Source: Solidesulfovibrio carbinolicus (GTDB lineage Bacteria; Desulfobacterota; Desulfovibrionia; Desulfovibrionales; Desulfovibrionaceae). From it: DNA of 64,000 bases. Each line of letters starts with the position of its first letter. Within the stretch, counting starts at the first letter, position 1. Below the pieces are notes generated by a model. It made no database searches. It was not told where the DNA came from and saw nothing but the letters and a program-made list of their open reading frames with translations. Of this stretch, positions 53,795-63,533 are shown piece after piece. The translations under genes and the position numbers were made by a program. The stretch is taken from NCBI RefSeq assembly GCF_004135975.1, contig NZ_CP026538.1, forward strand, positions 558,001-622,000, written 5' to 3'.

Positions 53795-55039
53795 CTATTG
53801 GGCGAAGGCCTTGAAGAGCAGGCTGGCGTTGGTGCCGCCAAACCCGAAGGAATTGCACAACACGTTGGCCACGGCCTGCTTGCGCGCCACGTTGGGCGTG
53901 CAGTCCAGGTCGCAGGCCGGATCGGCCGTCTCGTAATTGATGGTGGGCGGGATGACGCCCTCCACGATGGTCTTGACGCTGACGACCGACTCGATGCCGC
54001 CGGCCGCGCCCAGGCAATGCCCGATCATGGACTTGTTGGAGGTGATGGGCACCTTGTAGGCGTGGTCGCCCATCAACGACTTGATGGCCGTGGTCTCGCA
54101 GGCGTCGTTGAGCGACGTGGAGGTGCCATGGGCATTGATGTGGGCGATTTCGGTCGGGGCCATGCCGGCCTCGCGCAGGGCGGCCTTCATGGCGAGCGCC
54201 ATGCCGGAGCCGTCCTCGGGCGGGGCGGTCATGTGGTAGGCGTCGCCTGACGCGCCAAACCCGGCCACTTCGGCCAGGATGCGCGCCCCGCGAGCCTGGG
54301 CATGCTCCAGGGATTCCAGCAGCAGCAGGCCGCAGCCCTCGCCGATGACGAAGCCGTCGCGGCCGGCGTCGAAGGGACGCGAGGCCTTGGTGGGATCGTC
54401 GTTGCGGGTGGACAGGGCCTTGAGGGCGTTGAATCCGCCCACGGCCAGGGGCGTGATGGTGGATTCGACGCCGCCGCAGATGGCGGCCACGGCCCGTCCG
54501 AGCTTGATGTCGGAATAGGCGTAGCCGATGCCGTGCAGTCCCGAGGCGCAGGCCGAGGTGGTGCAGACGTTGGAGCCGCGCGCGCCGGTGGCGATGGAGA
54601 TCTGGCCGGCGGCCATGTTGGCGATCATGGTCGGGATGAAAAAGGGCGAAATGCGCGACGGCCCCTGTTCCAGGAGCTTGGAGTGGGTGGCTTCGAGGGT
54701 CTCGATGCCGCCCATGCCGCAGCCGACGATGACGGAGACGAGCTCCGCTTCATCGGCGGGGATCTTCCAGCCCGCGTCCTCCATGAGCATCATGGCGGCG
54801 GACAGGGCGTAAATGGTGAAACGGTCCAGGCGCTTGGCCAGCTTGGCCGCGATATACGGCTTTTCGTCGAAGTTTTTGACTTCGCAGCCAAAACGCGTGT
54901 CAAAGGCCGAGGCGTCAAAGCGCGTGATGGGGGCCGCGCCCGAGACGCCGGCGACAAGATTGGCCCAGCTCGTGGCCAGGTCATTGCCGATGGGGGTGAT
55001 GGCCGAAAGGCCGGTGACGACTACCCGATTTAAGGTCAT
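53795..55039 (-). CDS. fabF: 3-oxoacyl-ACP synthase II
   Basis: A 414-residue condensing enzyme extending acyl-ACP with malonyl-ACP. The nucleophile is Cys164 in CTTSACASG; the two catalytic His are in NAHGTST and GHCLGAAGG. The C-terminal [11 protein letters not shown] motif is complete. It follows acpP after 72 bp in the conserved acpP-fabF order. Confidence 0.97.
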   Translation of the reverse strand: MTLNRVVVTGLSAITPIGNDLATSWANLVAGVSGAAPITRFDASAFDTRFGCEVKNFDEKPYIAAKLAKRLDRFTIYALSAAMMLMEDAGWKIPADEAELVSVIVGCGMGGIETLEATHSKLLEQGPSRISPFFIPTMIANMAAGQISIATGARGSNVCTTSACASGLHGIGYAYSDIKLGRAVAAICGGVESTITPLAVGGFNALKALSTRNDDPTKASRPFDAGRDGFVIGEGCGLLLLESLEHAQARGARILAEVAGFGASGDAYHMTAPPEDGSGMALAMKAALREAGMAPTEIAHINAHGTSTSLNDACETTAIKSLMGDHAYKVPITSNKSMIGHCLGAAGGIESVVSVKTIVEGVIPPTINYETADPACDLDCTPNVARKQAVANVLCNSFGFGGTNASLLFKAFAQ

Positions 55040-55111
55040 GGCGCATCCGTCCGCGAACCGGGGCGGGCGGACAACGCGTGTCCCGCCCCGGCCCGACTGG
55101 GCGTTTGGGGC

Positions 55112-55348
55112 TTACTCGCCCTTTTTCTTTTCGATAAAGGAGATGGCGTCCTGGACTTTCTGGATCTGCTGGGCGTCCTCGTCGGAGATCTCGACGCCGA
55201 ACTCCTCTTCCATGGCCATGATAAGCTCGGTCAGATCCAGGGAGTCGGCGCCCAGGTCGTCCACGAACTTGGCGTCCGGGTTGACTTCAGCGGCATCGAC
55301 GCCGAGCTGATCCACGATGATCTCTTTGACTTTTTCAGCGACAGACAT
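55112..55348 (-). CDS. acpP: Acyl carrier protein
   Basis: A 78-residue ACP. The phosphopantetheine attachment Ser36 sits in [18 protein letters not shown], the universal D-S-L motif. ATG 55348 follows GGAGGA. It lies between fabG and fabF, the usual position, and serves all fatty-acid steps. Confidence 0.97.
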   Translation of the reverse strand: MSVAEKVKEIIVDQLGVDAAEVNPDAKFVDDLGADSLDLTELIMAMEEEFGVEISDEDAQQIQKVQDAISFIEKKKGE

Positions 55349-55378
55349 GGTTTCCTCCAAGCAAGGCCGTATTTTTTG

Positions 55379-56107
55379 TTACATGTACATGCCGCCGTTT
55401 ATGCCGAGCACCTGGCCGGTGACGTATCCGGCGTCGTCGCTGGCCAGGTAGCTGACGGCAGCGGCGATTTCCCCGGGGGCGCAGGCGCGCTTTAAGGGGA
55501 TGCGTTCGGCAAAGGACGTCTTGACGGCGTCCGGCAAAACAGCGGTCATGTCGGTTTCCACAAAGCCCGGGGCCACGGCGTTGACCGTGATGTTGCGGGC
55601 GGCAAGCTCCAGGGCGGCGGCCTTGGTCAGGCCGATGAGCCCGGCCTTGGCCGAGGCGTAGTTGGCCTGGCTGGCGTTGCCGGATTGGCCCACCACCGAG
55701 GTGATGTTGATGATGCGTCCGGCCCGGCGCTTGATCATGATCTTGGCCGCCTCGCGCAGGCAGGTGAACGCGCCGACAAGGTTGACGCGGATGACGTCGG
55801 CGAAATCCTCGTCCTTCATGCGCATGATCAGGCCGTCGCGGGTGATGCCGGCATTGTTGACCAGCACATGGAGATCGACGCCTTTGAAATGTTCAGCGAA
55901 AAAGGCGGTCACGGCGGCGGCGTCGCCGGTGTCCAGGGCCAGGGCCGAAGCCTTGCCTCCGGCGGCGGCGATGTCCGCGACCACGGCGGCGGCGGCCTCG
56001 GGTTTGCTCACATAGGTGATGACGACGTCAAAGCCGTCGGCGGCCAGGCGCTTGGCCACGGCCGCGCCGATGCCTCGGGAACCTCCGGTGACGAGAGCCG
56101 TGGACAT
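55379..56107 (-). CDS. fabG: 3-oxoacyl-ACP reductase
   Basis: A 242-residue SDR using NADPH to reduce 3-ketoacyl-ACP. The cofactor loop TGGSRGIG is at 7-14, NNAG at 84-87, and the catalytic Ser137, Tyr150 and Lys154 are in ITSVVGQSG and YASAK. The C-terminal PGFVETDMT fits FabG. ATG 56107 follows AAGGAG. It lies 30 bp upstream of acpP. A 263-bp gap separates it from fabH, where fabD sits in many bacteria. Confidence 0.96.
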   Translation of the reverse strand: MSTALVTGGSRGIGAAVAKRLAADGFDVVITYVSKPEAAAAVVADIAAAGGKASALALDTGDAAAVTAFFAEHFKGVDLHVLVNNAGITRDGLIMRMKDEDFADVIRVNLVGAFTCLREAAKIMIKRRAGRIINITSVVGQSGNASQANYASAKAGLIGLTKAAALELAARNITVNAVAPGFVETDMTAVLPDAVKTSFAERIPLKRACAPGEIAAAVSYLASDDAGYVTGQVLGINGGMYM

Positions 56108-56370
56108 GGACGGTGCTCCTTGGCGCGCCAAAAGCCAGCGGGCGCGCGACGCGATGGTTGCGAGAGTTCCGGGGCGTGACGTCCCGGCCGGCCCGAGCCG
56201 GGCCGCTGCAGACAGGGCGCAACGTAGCCGAAACGCCCGGCCTGGGCAAATGCCTTTGCGCGCCGTTGCCCGGGGCTGGCGCGGCTATCGAGCGGCCGGC
56301 CTCGGCGGCCGGCCGTTTCCCGGCGTGCTTGTTCCGGCGCGACGCCAAAACGTCGTGTCGGGCCGCCTGG

Positions 56371-57363
56371 TTAGAACTGGAGCAGGGCCGCTCCCCAGGT
56401 GAAGCCGCCGCCAAACGCGCCGAGCAGCACCTTACCGCCGACCGGGATGCGTCCGGCCTGCCTGGCTTCGACCAGGGCGATGCCGATGGTGGAGGCCGAG
56501 GTGTTGCCGAAGCGGGCCACGGTGGACATGACCTGTTCCGGCCCGAACTGGAGCTTTTTGGCCACGGCTTCCATGATGCGCAGGTTGGCCTGGTGCGGAA
56601 TAAAAAGGTCGATGTCGTCGCGGGTCAGGCCGTGGGCGGCCATGAGGTCCCGGCCGACGTTCGCCATGGAGCGCACGGCGTGCTTGAAGACCTCGGGGCC
56701 GTTCATCTGCAGGAAGAAATCTTCGTCAATGGCGTCGCCGAGCTTGTAGGGATGGCCCGATCCGCCGCCCTTGATGGTGAGCAGATGTCCCAGCGACCCG
56801 TCGCTGGACAGCAGGGCGTCGATCACGGCGGCCTTGCCCAGGGGCGGGGCGTCGGCCGTGACCACGCAGGCGGCGGCGGCGTCGCCGAAAAGCACGCAGG
56901 TGCGCCGGTCGGCCCAGTTGGTGCGCGAGGTCAGCACCTCGGCGGCGGCCACCAGCACCTTGGACTCGGGGCGCAGGGCGATGACCGCCCGGGCCATCTC
57001 CAGTCCGTAGATGTAGCCGCAGCAGGCGGCGTTGACGTCCTGGGCCACCTTGCCCCTTATACCGAGCTTTTCCTGCATCAGGCAGGCGGCGGAGGGGGTG
57101 TAGAAGTCCGGGGTGACGGTGTAGAGAAAAATGTGGGTGAGCTCATTGGCGTCCATGCCGGCGTCGGCCAGGGCGGCCTGGGCGGCCTTGGCCCCCATGT
57201 CGCTGACCGTCTCGCCGGGGGCGGCGATGTGGCGTTCCTTGATGCCGGTGCGGGTGGTGATCCACTCGTCGGAGGTCTCGACGATTTTTTCAAGGTCGGC
57301 GTTGGTAAGCACCTTTTCGGGCGCGTAATAACCCATGCCTCGGATGCGGGCGGTATGCGTCAT
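56371..57363 (-). CDS. fabH: 3-oxoacyl-ACP synthase III
   Basis: A 330-residue initiating condensing enzyme joining acetyl-CoA and malonyl-ACP. The catalytic Cys114 is in VNAACCGYIYGLE, the His in PHQANLRI and the Asn in FGNTSAST. An opening GYYAPEKVLTN and DEWITTRTGI are the usual N-terminal blocks. The neighbouring Cys115 occupies the place of a common Ala/Ser. It is 16 bp downstream of plsX. Confidence 0.96.
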   Translation of the reverse strand: MTHTARIRGMGYYAPEKVLTNADLEKIVETSDEWITTRTGIKERHIAAPGETVSDMGAKAAQAALADAGMDANELTHIFLYTVTPDFYTPSAACLMQEKLGIRGKVAQDVNAACCGYIYGLEMARAVIALRPESKVLVAAAEVLTSRTNWADRRTCVLFGDAAAACVVTADAPPLGKAAVIDALLSSDGSLGHLLTIKGGGSGHPYKLGDAIDEDFFLQMNGPEVFKHAVRSMANVGRDLMAAHGLTRDDIDLFIPHQANLRIMEAVAKKLQFGPEQVMSTVARFGNTSASTIGIALVEARQAGRIPVGGKVLLGAFGGGFTWGAALLQF

Positions 57364-57379
57364 GGTGGGGGGAACCGTC

Positions 57380-58429
57380 TCAGCGTTGTTCGTTGGCGGC
57401 CTGGCGGCGGGGACCGGTCAGGTCGATGTTGGCGGCCACGGCCTCGGAGAGGTGGGAGTTGGCTTCCATGGCCACGAACCGGGCGGCCATGCGCACGGCG
57501 CTGGCCATGGCCTTGGCGTTGGAAGCGCCGTGGCAGATGAGGCAGCTGCCCTTAAGGCCCATGAGCGGCGCGCCGCCGTATTCGGTGTAGTCCATGAGCC
57601 GGGCGAAGCGTTTGAGGGCGTTTAGGGCCAGCATGGTGCCGATCTGGCCGAAAAAGCCCCGGCGCAGCTCGCCCTTGAGCACCCGTCCCATGGACGAGGC
57701 CAAGCCTTCGGCTTCCTTGATGACCACGTTGCCGACGAATCCGTCGCACACGACGACGTCCACGTTGCCGGCAAACAGGTCGCGGCCCTCGATGTTGCCG
57801 ACGAAATTGAGCGAACTGGCCCGCAGGAGATCAAAGGTCTCCTTGGCCAGCTGGTTGCCCTTGCCCTTTTCCTCGCCGTTGGACAAAAGCGCCACCACCG
57901 GGTTTTCCCGGCCGAGCATGGTCTTGGCCAGAACCGAGGCCATGACGCCGAACTGGAGCAGGTGGAAGGGCTTGCAGTCCACGTTGGCCCCCACGTCGGC
58001 GATGACGGTGTGGGAGCGTTCAGACGGCAGAAACGTGGCGATGGCCGGCCGTTCCACGCCGGGCACCCGGCCGATGGTGAACATGGCGCAGGCCAGGGTC
58101 GCGCCGGAATGGCCGGCGGAGATGAGACCGTCGGCCGCGCCGTCGCGCACGAGGTTGCAGGCCACCTGGATGGAGGAGTCCTTCTTGCGGCGCATGGCCT
58201 CGGAAGGTTTTTCGTCCATCTCCACCACCTGGGAGGCGTGGACCACGGAAATCGGAAGCCCTTTCACGTCGCGACGCGACAGTTCCGCCGCGATGGCGTC
58301 CTGGTCGCCGACGAGAATGACTTCCGCCTGGCCGGCCTTGGCGGCGTGCAGCGCGCCGGGGACGACCATGCGGGGACCGAAGTCCCCGCCCATGGCGTCC
58401 ACGGCGATACGCGGCTTGTTATTCGGCAT
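57380..58429 (-). CDS. plsX: Phosphate acyltransferase
   Basis: A 349-residue enzyme making acyl-phosphate from acyl-ACP for phospholipid synthesis. The signature opening IAVDAMGGDFGP, the block GLISAGHSGATLA, VIADVGANVDCKP and VVCDGFVGNVVIKEAEG are all present. It overlaps the rpmF end by 11 bases. It works with PlsY on the inner face of the membrane. Confidence 0.96.
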   Translation of the reverse strand: MPNNKPRIAVDAMGGDFGPRMVVPGALHAAKAGQAEVILVGDQDAIAAELSRRDVKGLPISVVHASQVVEMDEKPSEAMRRKKDSSIQVACNLVRDGAADGLISAGHSGATLACAMFTIGRVPGVERPAIATFLPSERSHTVIADVGANVDCKPFHLLQFGVMASVLAKTMLGRENPVVALLSNGEEKGKGNQLAKETFDLLRASSLNFVGNIEGRDLFAGNVDVVVCDGFVGNVVIKEAEGLASSMGRVLKGELRRGFFGQIGTMLALNALKRFARLMDYTEYGGAPLMGLKGSCLICHGASNAKAMASAVRMAARFVAMEANSHLSEAVAANIDLTGPRRQAANEQR

Positions 58430-58601
58430 CGTCCTTCCGCAGCATCTGGCGGCCGCGGTAGGTGCCGCAGCTCGGGCAGATGCGGTGGGGCAGGGTCGGC
58501 TCGCCGCAGGAGCACAGCACCACGGACGGAACCGGAACGTGGTCGTGGGCGCGGCGCATACCTTTGCGGGACTTGGAGATTTTTCTATTGGGGACGGCCA
58601 T
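58419..58601 (-). CDS. rpmF: Ribosomal protein L32 (bL32)
   Basis: A 60-residue protein with MAVPNRKISKSRKGMRRAHD at the N-terminus and the zinc-binding Cys quartet C30-x-C32 and C42-x2-C45. Its rpmF-plsX order is conserved in many bacteria. It overlaps plsX and lies 69 bp after the DUF177 gene. Confidence 0.96.
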   Translation of the reverse strand: MAVPNRKISKSRKGMRRAHDHVPVPSVVLCSCGEPTLPHRICPSCGTYRGRQMLRKDDAE

Positions 58602-58670
58602 GGCGATTACCTCGCATCCTTTATTTTGGTCATATCAGGTCAAAAACGCGCGACAACCAGGCGACATTGC

Positions 58671-59213
58671 CTAGTTGGAGCCGCGCGGAACCTTCAAATT
58701 GCGCAGCACGGCGAGCCTGGGATCGCCGGTTTCGGCCTGGCAGCCGCAGGGGCCGTCGGCCAGGCGTTTGCCGCAGCTGGGACAAAGCCCCTGGCAGTTT
58801 TCGTCGCAAAGGGGCTTGACCGGCAGGGACAGCAGGAACTGTTCCCACAGCAAGCTGCCGGCGTCGAGTTCCAGCACCTTGCCCCGGCGGCGCAGAAGCC
58901 CCGGTTCGAGGGATTTCTCGCCCTCAAGGGGCGCGTCCTCGAACAGGTCGAAGCGCGTGGCGACGTCCAGGGTCACGTCCTCGGCGCAGCGGTCGCACGG
59001 GGTGACCGTCTTGCCGGACAGCGTTCCGGCCACGAGCACGCCCCGACCCTGGGGCGTCACGGTGAACGTGGCGGCAAGGCCGGTTCCCGGGAGGTCCAGA
59101 CGGTAGGGCAGGGCGAATTCCGCGATGGGGCCGGTCCACAGGCTCTGGTCGGAAAATGAAAATTCCCGGCCACTTGCCGGGACGTCGGTGATATCGAGCC
59201 ATAATTCGGACAT
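58671..59213 (-). CDS. DUF177 (YceD-like) protein
   Basis: A 180-residue protein. The core TPCDRCAEDVTLDV and the C-terminal block CDENCQGLCPSCGKRLADGP give the family's Cys pairs, likely a zinc site. YceD/DUF177 proteins are found upstream of rpmF in most bacteria and have been tied to 23S rRNA synthesis or processing. It is the first gene of the minus-strand lipid/ribosome gene series and is divergent from rpmB, which starts 185 bp away. Confidence 0.9.
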   Translation of the reverse strand: MSELWLDITDVPASGREFSFSDQSLWTGPIAEFALPYRLDLPGTGLAATFTVTPQGRGVLVAGTLSGKTVTPCDRCAEDVTLDVATRFDLFEDAPLEGEKSLEPGLLRRRGKVLELDAGSLLWEQFLLSLPVKPLCDENCQGLCPSCGKRLADGPCGCQAETGDPRLAVLRNLKVPRGSN

Positions 59214-59398
59214 GAGTTTCCCTCGCGAAGAAGAGTGTGCTAGTCCCTGGCCGTCGTCTTGTCAAGAAAAAGCTTGCCAAGGTCTTCCTTCCCATGTACC
59301 TCACAAAATTCTTTGCGTCACTGTGAAAAAACGCGCCTTGGCCTAGGCCCCAAAAGGGGTCGCGCCGCCGCGCGAATCGATTTCCGGAGGAACCCATC

Positions 59399-59605
59399 AT
59401 GGCCAAGATTTGCGATCATTGCGGCAAAAAGCCCCAGTCCGGCAACAACGTCAGCCACGCCAACAACAAAAGCAAGCGCCGTTTCGAGCCCAATCTCGTC
59501 AGCGTGCGCGCCCAGCTGCCCTCGGGCGAGGTGAAGACCGTCACCGTGTGCACCCGCTGCCTGCGTTCCGGCGCGGTGGTCAAGCCCGTGGCCAAGCACG
59601 CCTAG
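59399..59605 (+). CDS. rpmB: Ribosomal protein L28 (bL28)
   Basis: A 68-residue protein: [20 protein letters not shown] then [11 protein letters not shown]. Two Cys pairs (C5-x2-C8 and C51-x2-C54) would bind zinc, the Cys+ form of L28. The AGGAGG-like site precedes ATG 59399. A strong terminator follows. Confidence 0.96.
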   Translation: MAKICDHCGKKPQSGNNVSHANNKSKRRFEPNLVSVRAQLPSGEVKTVTVCTRCLRSGAVVKPVAKHA

Positions 59606-59632
59606 GGCTTTCGCCGACCCCTGCCTTTTTTC

Positions 59633-59667
59633 AAGGGCGGTCCGCCGGGCGGATCGCCCTTTTTTTG
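59633..59667 (+). terminator. Rho-independent terminator of rpmB
   Basis: AAGGGCGGTCCGCC and GGCGGATCGCCCTT form a long GC-rich stem with one G-T wobble, and seven T follow. It lies 28 bases past the rpmB stop, and may also serve the convergent CorC-like gene. Confidence 0.85.
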
Positions 59668-59699
59668 CGTGGCGCTTCCCATGCCGGCTGGCGGTTGCG

Positions 59700-61016
59700 C
59701 TAGGCCCCTTCCTCTTCCTCGGACGGCGGCACGACCAGCACCCGGTCGATGCGCCGGCCGTCCATGTCCACCACCTCGAAGACGGCTTCGTGGGCGCTGA
59801 AACTTTCACCCATGGCCGGGATGTGGCCCAGGTGCTCCAGCACGAAGCCGGCCAGGGTGCCTGAGGAAAACTCCTCGGGCCAGGGGCGCGGCAAACCCAA
59901 CGCCGCCGCCACCTCGTCCATGGGCGTGGCCGCGTCCACCAGCAGCGAGCCGTCGGCGCGCCGGGCGATGGCCGCCTCGGCCGGCCCGCCCACGCCGGCC
60001 AGCTCCCCCACCATGTCGGCGAACACGTCCGCCGCCGCCACCACCCCCACCACGTCGCCGTATTCGTCCACCACCAAAGCAAGCTTGAGTCCCGGGGTGT
60101 CGCGAAAAGCGGCCAAGAGGTCCAGCCCCCGCATGGTTTCAGGCAGGAAGTGGGCCGGGGCCGTGTGGCCGGCCACGTCAAGCCGGCCGTCGCGGATGCG
60201 TCCGGCCAGCACGTCCTTGGCCCGCACCACCCCGAGCACGTCGGAAAAATCGCCCCGGCAGACCGGAAAGCGGGTGTGGGGGCTGGTCAGGAGCTTGTCC
60301 AAAAGCGCTTCCTCGTCCTGGGCGACGTCCAGCCAGTCGGCCCGGGAACGGTGGGTCATGATGACGCCCAGCGGCCGGTCGGCCAGACGCAGCAGGCGCT
60401 CCATGATGTCGTGTTCGGCGTCCTCGATGACGCCGTGGCGGCGGCCTTCCAGAAGCAGCCCCCGGATGTCCTCTTCGGTCACCGACGGCCCGGCCTCGCC
60501 GCCAAGGCCGAGCAAGCGCAGCACGCCCCGGGTGGCGACTCCGAGCAGCCAGACCGCCGGGCGGCACAGGACGAGCAGGCCGTTCATGACCGGCGCGGCG
60601 GCCAGGGCCAGGGTTTCGGGCCGGGTCAGGGCCAGGCGCTTGGGCACGAGTTCGCCGAGAATGAGGGTCAAAAAGGCGATGGGGACCACCACGCAGGCCA
60701 GGGACAGGGTTTCGGCGTAGGGGGCAAGCATCGGTATGGCGGCCAGGGCCGTGGCCAGGGCCGGGGCCAGGGTCGCGCCGCCGTAGGCGCTGCCCAGCAC
60801 TCCGGCCAGGGTGATGCCGATTTGCACGGTGGAGAGAAAGGCCTCGGGCTGGGCCAGAAGGAGCAGGCAGGCCTTGGCCCGGCGGCTGCCGGCCTCGGCC
60901 AGGGCGTCCAGCCGGGCCTTGCGCGAGGCGACCAGGGCCATCTCGGCCATGGCGAAAAAGCCGTTGGCCAGGATAAGGGCCAAAACGGCCGCGAGTTCGA
61001 AGGCAACGGAAGACAT
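59700..61016 (-). CDS. CNNM/CorC-family membrane protein (DUF21, CBS pair, CorC domain)
   Basis: A 438-residue protein. An N-terminal DUF21/CNNM membrane domain (about 1-190) includes ANGFFAMAEMALVASRKARL, TVQIGITLAGVLGSAYGG and LILGELVPKRLAL. Two CBS motifs follow (about 205-330), with IMTHRSRADWLDV and LALVVDEYGDVVGVVAAADV. The C-terminal CorC_HlyC domain has WPEEFSSGTLAGFVLEHLGH and DMDGRRIDRVLVV. Family members are implicated in magnesium efflux or metal resistance. ATG 61016 gives the complete first helix. Confidence 0.9.
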   Translation of the reverse strand: MSSVAFELAAVLALILANGFFAMAEMALVASRKARLDALAEAGSRRAKACLLLLAQPEAFLSTVQIGITLAGVLGSAYGGATLAPALATALAAIPMLAPYAETLSLACVVVPIAFLTLILGELVPKRLALTRPETLALAAAPVMNGLLVLCRPAVWLLGVATRGVLRLLGLGGEAGPSVTEEDIRGLLLEGRRHGVIEDAEHDIMERLLRLADRPLGVIMTHRSRADWLDVAQDEEALLDKLLTSPHTRFPVCRGDFSDVLGVVRAKDVLAGRIRDGRLDVAGHTAPAHFLPETMRGLDLLAAFRDTPGLKLALVVDEYGDVVGVVAAADVFADMVGELAGVGGPAEAAIARRADGSLLVDAATPMDEVAAALGLPRPWPEEFSSGTLAGFVLEHLGHIPAMGESFSAHEAVFEVVDMDGRRIDRVLVVPPSEEEEGA

Positions 61017-61115
61017 GGGGACTCCAAAGGGGAGGGATTGCCCGGATGGGGCGGGTATGACGAGCCTACCCCGCGCGGCGGCGCGAGGCAATGGCGCGGT
61101 GGACATGGGCGAGGC

Positions 61116-61511
61116 TCAGTCCAGCCAGAGGGTGGGGACGGGGTAGCGGCGCACCAGGGCGTCGCGGCTGACCAGCACCGCGCCCTTGGCCAGGGCATGG
61201 GCCACGATGAGGCGGTCCATGGGGTCCTTGTGCAGGGGCGGGAGCAGGGCCGAGGCGATCATCACGTCGGCGTCCGGGGTCAGGACGGCCAGGCCCGAGG
61301 CGCGCACCAGTTCGTCTTTCCATCCGGCCACGTCGGGCAGTTCGATGCGCCCCTTTTGGGCCAGAAGCGCCGTTTCCCAAAAGGACACCGCCGACACGGC
61401 CAGCCGTCCCGCCCGGCACAGCCGGTCGAGGCGGGTGGCGAAACGCGGCGACAGGCCTTCGCCCAGGCTCCAGAACACCAAGGCGTGGGTGTCCAGGAGA
61501 TAGCGCTTCAC
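61116..61511 (-). CDS. VapC-type PIN-domain toxin
   Basis: A 131-residue PIN-domain RNase. Acidic metal-binding residues are Asp7 in YLLDTHALVFWS, Glu46 in SFWETALL, Asp99 in KDPMDRLIVAHA and Asp117 in VSRDALV. The GTG start at 61511 overlaps the antitoxin stop (GTGA), so the pair is translationally coupled. It probably cleaves tRNA or rRNA, as known VapC enzymes do. Confidence 0.9.
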   Translation of the reverse strand: MKRYLLDTHALVFWSLGEGLSPRFATRLDRLCRAGRLAVSAVSFWETALLAQKGRIELPDVAGWKDELVRASGLAVLTPDADVMIASALLPPLHKDPMDRLIVAHALAKGAVLVSRDALVRRYPVPTLWLD

Positions 61512-61750
61512 GCCTTGTCCGCCCACAGGTCGTCCATGGGGGCGAAGGCTTCCTCGGCCGGCGCGGTCAGGCGCGGCCGGCGGGTCATGGCGGCGCGCCA
61601 ATCGGCCGGGGCCTGGGGGGGGCCCTCGCCGGCCGGGCAGACCCGGGCCACGGGCCGGCCGCCGCGCGTGACCAGCACGGTTTCGCCCTGGGACACCTGA
61701 TCGAAGATGGTGAAAAGGTTTTTGCGCAGTTCGGTGGCGGTGACGATCAT
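61508..61750 (-). CDS. Phd/YefM-type antitoxin
   Basis: An 80-residue protein with the N-terminal MIVTATELRKNLFTIFDQVS, QGETVLVTRGGRPVARV and a proline-rich C-terminal half, the Phd/YefM pattern. It neutralises the downstream VapC-type toxin and represses the pair. ATG 61750 follows AAGGAG at 6 nt. Confidence 0.88.
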   Translation of the reverse strand: MIVTATELRKNLFTIFDQVSQGETVLVTRGGRPVARVCPAGEGPPQAPADWRAAMTRRPRLTAPAEEAFAPMDDLWADKA

Positions 61751-61840
61751 GGCCGGCTCCTTGGCGTACACCCATCTTAGCTATGTACATCCCCAGGTGG
61801 AGTCAAGACCGGCCGCCGCGCCTTTCCCCGGGACGCCAGA

Positions 61841-61879
61841 AAAAAGCCCCTGCCGCGCGGGGGCGCGGCAGGGGCTTTA
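61841..61879 (-). terminator. Rho-independent terminator of gltX
   Basis: AAAGCCCCTGCCGCGC and GCGCGGCAGGGGCTTT form a perfect 16-bp stem; read on the minus strand it ends in a T run. It lies 22 bases past the gltX stop. Confidence 0.9.
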
Positions 61880-61900
61880 CATGGTCGGATTAGCCGCAGC

Positions 61901-63295
61901 CTACAGCGACAGCGCCCGGTCCAGGCGGGCCAGGGCGCGCTCGCGGCCCAGCACCTCGATGGTCTCGAACAGGCCGGGGCTGGCCGTGACGCCGGTGACG
62001 GCCACGCGCAGGGGCTGGGCCACCAGCTTGAACTTCAGTTCGCGCTCTTCCAGATAGCCGGCCACCGCCGCTTCCATGGAGGCATGGTTGAAGCAGCACA
62101 GCCCGGCCAACAGTTCGCGCAGATGGGCCAGATGGCCCCGCACCTCGTCGGTGAAGAATTTCTTGACCGCCGCCATGTCGTAGGAAAGCGCCTCGTCGGC
62201 CACGACGAAGCATTCGGCCTTCTCGGCCATCTCGGCCATGGTCTGGGCCCGGGGCTGGAGCAGGGGAACGATGCGGGCCAGATAGTCCAGGTCGAGGTTG
62301 TCAAAGCCCCGGCGCTCCAGGAAGGCGTTTAACAGCACGGCCAGGCGCGAGGCCGGGCTTTCCTTGATATAATGGGCGTTGAGCCACAACAGCTTGGCCT
62401 TGTCGAAGACGGCGGCCGAGGAGCCGAGGTTGTCGGCGGTGAAAAGCGATACCAGCTCCTCGCGGGAAAAGATCTCCTGGTCGCCGTGGGCCCAGCCCAG
62501 GCGCACCAGACCGTTTAACATGGCCTCGGGCAAAAAGCCCTCGACCTCGTATTCCATGACGGCCGTGGCCCCGTGGCGCTTGGAGAGCTTTTTCTTGTCC
62601 GGCCCGAGGATCATGGGCACGTGGCCGAAGCGGGGCAGATCGAAGCCCAGGGCCTTGTAGATGAGGATCTGGCGCGGGGTGTTGTTGAGATGATCGTCGC
62701 CCCGGATGATGTGGGTGACGCCCATGGTGGCGTCGTCCACCACCACGGCCAGGTTGTAGGTGGGCGAGCCGTCGCCCCGGCGCAGCACCATGTCGTCGAG
62801 TTCGGCGTTGTCGATGGACACCGGACCCTTGACCATGTCGTCAACCAGGGTGGCCCCGGTGACCGGCGCCTTGAGCCGCACCACCCGGCCCGGGCCGGGG
62901 CCAAGGCCGGCTTCGCGGCAGCGGCCGGAATACTTGGGCTTAAGCCCCTTTTGCCGAGCCTGTTCGCGCATGGCCTCGACTTCCTCGGGCGAGCACGAGC
63001 ACCAGTAGGCGTGGCCGGTCTCCAGCATCTTGTCGATGTGCTCGTTATAGAGGTCGAAGCGCTGGCTCTGGTAGGTGATCTCGCCGTCGTGGTCCAGGCC
63101 CAGCCACTCCATGGCGTCCAGGATCGATTGGGTCATGTCGGACTGGGAGCGCTGGAGATCGGTGTCCTCGATGCGCAAAAGAAAGGTGCCGCCGAAGTGG
63201 CGGGCCAAGAGCCAGTTGAAGATGGCCGTGCGCGCGCCGCCGATATGCAGGTAGCCGGTGGGGCTTGGGGCGAAGCGGGTGACGATGGTGCTCAT
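61901..63295 (-). CDS. gltX: Glutamyl-tRNA synthetase
   Basis: A 464-residue class I aminoacyl-tRNA synthetase. The HIGH-type motif is PTGYLHIGGARTA, and KMSKS appears as KKLSKRHGA. A zinc-binding insertion is present (CSCSPEEVE and, further on, KYSGRC). The C-terminal anticodon-binding domain ends in RLDRALSL. ATG 63295 yields the standard MSTIVTRFAPSPTG start. It charges tRNA-Glu (and possibly tRNA-Gln before amidation). Confidence 0.96.
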   Translation of the reverse strand: MSTIVTRFAPSPTGYLHIGGARTAIFNWLLARHFGGTFLLRIEDTDLQRSQSDMTQSILDAMEWLGLDHDGEITYQSQRFDLYNEHIDKMLETGHAYWCSCSPEEVEAMREQARQKGLKPKYSGRCREAGLGPGPGRVVRLKAPVTGATLVDDMVKGPVSIDNAELDDMVLRRGDGSPTYNLAVVVDDATMGVTHIIRGDDHLNNTPRQILIYKALGFDLPRFGHVPMILGPDKKKLSKRHGATAVMEYEVEGFLPEAMLNGLVRLGWAHGDQEIFSREELVSLFTADNLGSSAAVFDKAKLLWLNAHYIKESPASRLAVLLNAFLERRGFDNLDLDYLARIVPLLQPRAQTMAEMAEKAECFVVADEALSYDMAAVKKFFTDEVRGHLAHLRELLAGLCCFNHASMEAAVAGYLEERELKFKLVAQPLRVAVTGVTASPGLFETIEVLGRERALARLDRALSL

Positions 63296-63533
63296 GGGGG
63301 CTCCGAACGCCCGGGCGGGGAGGCCCCGGCCGGCGTGTGGCGTGGTGTCTTGGGGACCCGGGCCAGGCGTGAGCTGTTGCCGGGTGGGCCGGGAGGTAGC
63401 GTATGCGCAAGGTCCCGTCAACAGAAGGGCGGCCGGGAGGTCGGCGCGGCAGGGATGGGCAAAGCGGCCAAGCCGTGCTAGATGGCCGGCAACACGACGG
63501 GACCGGCTCACGGCCGGGCCACGGAGTTTCTGA

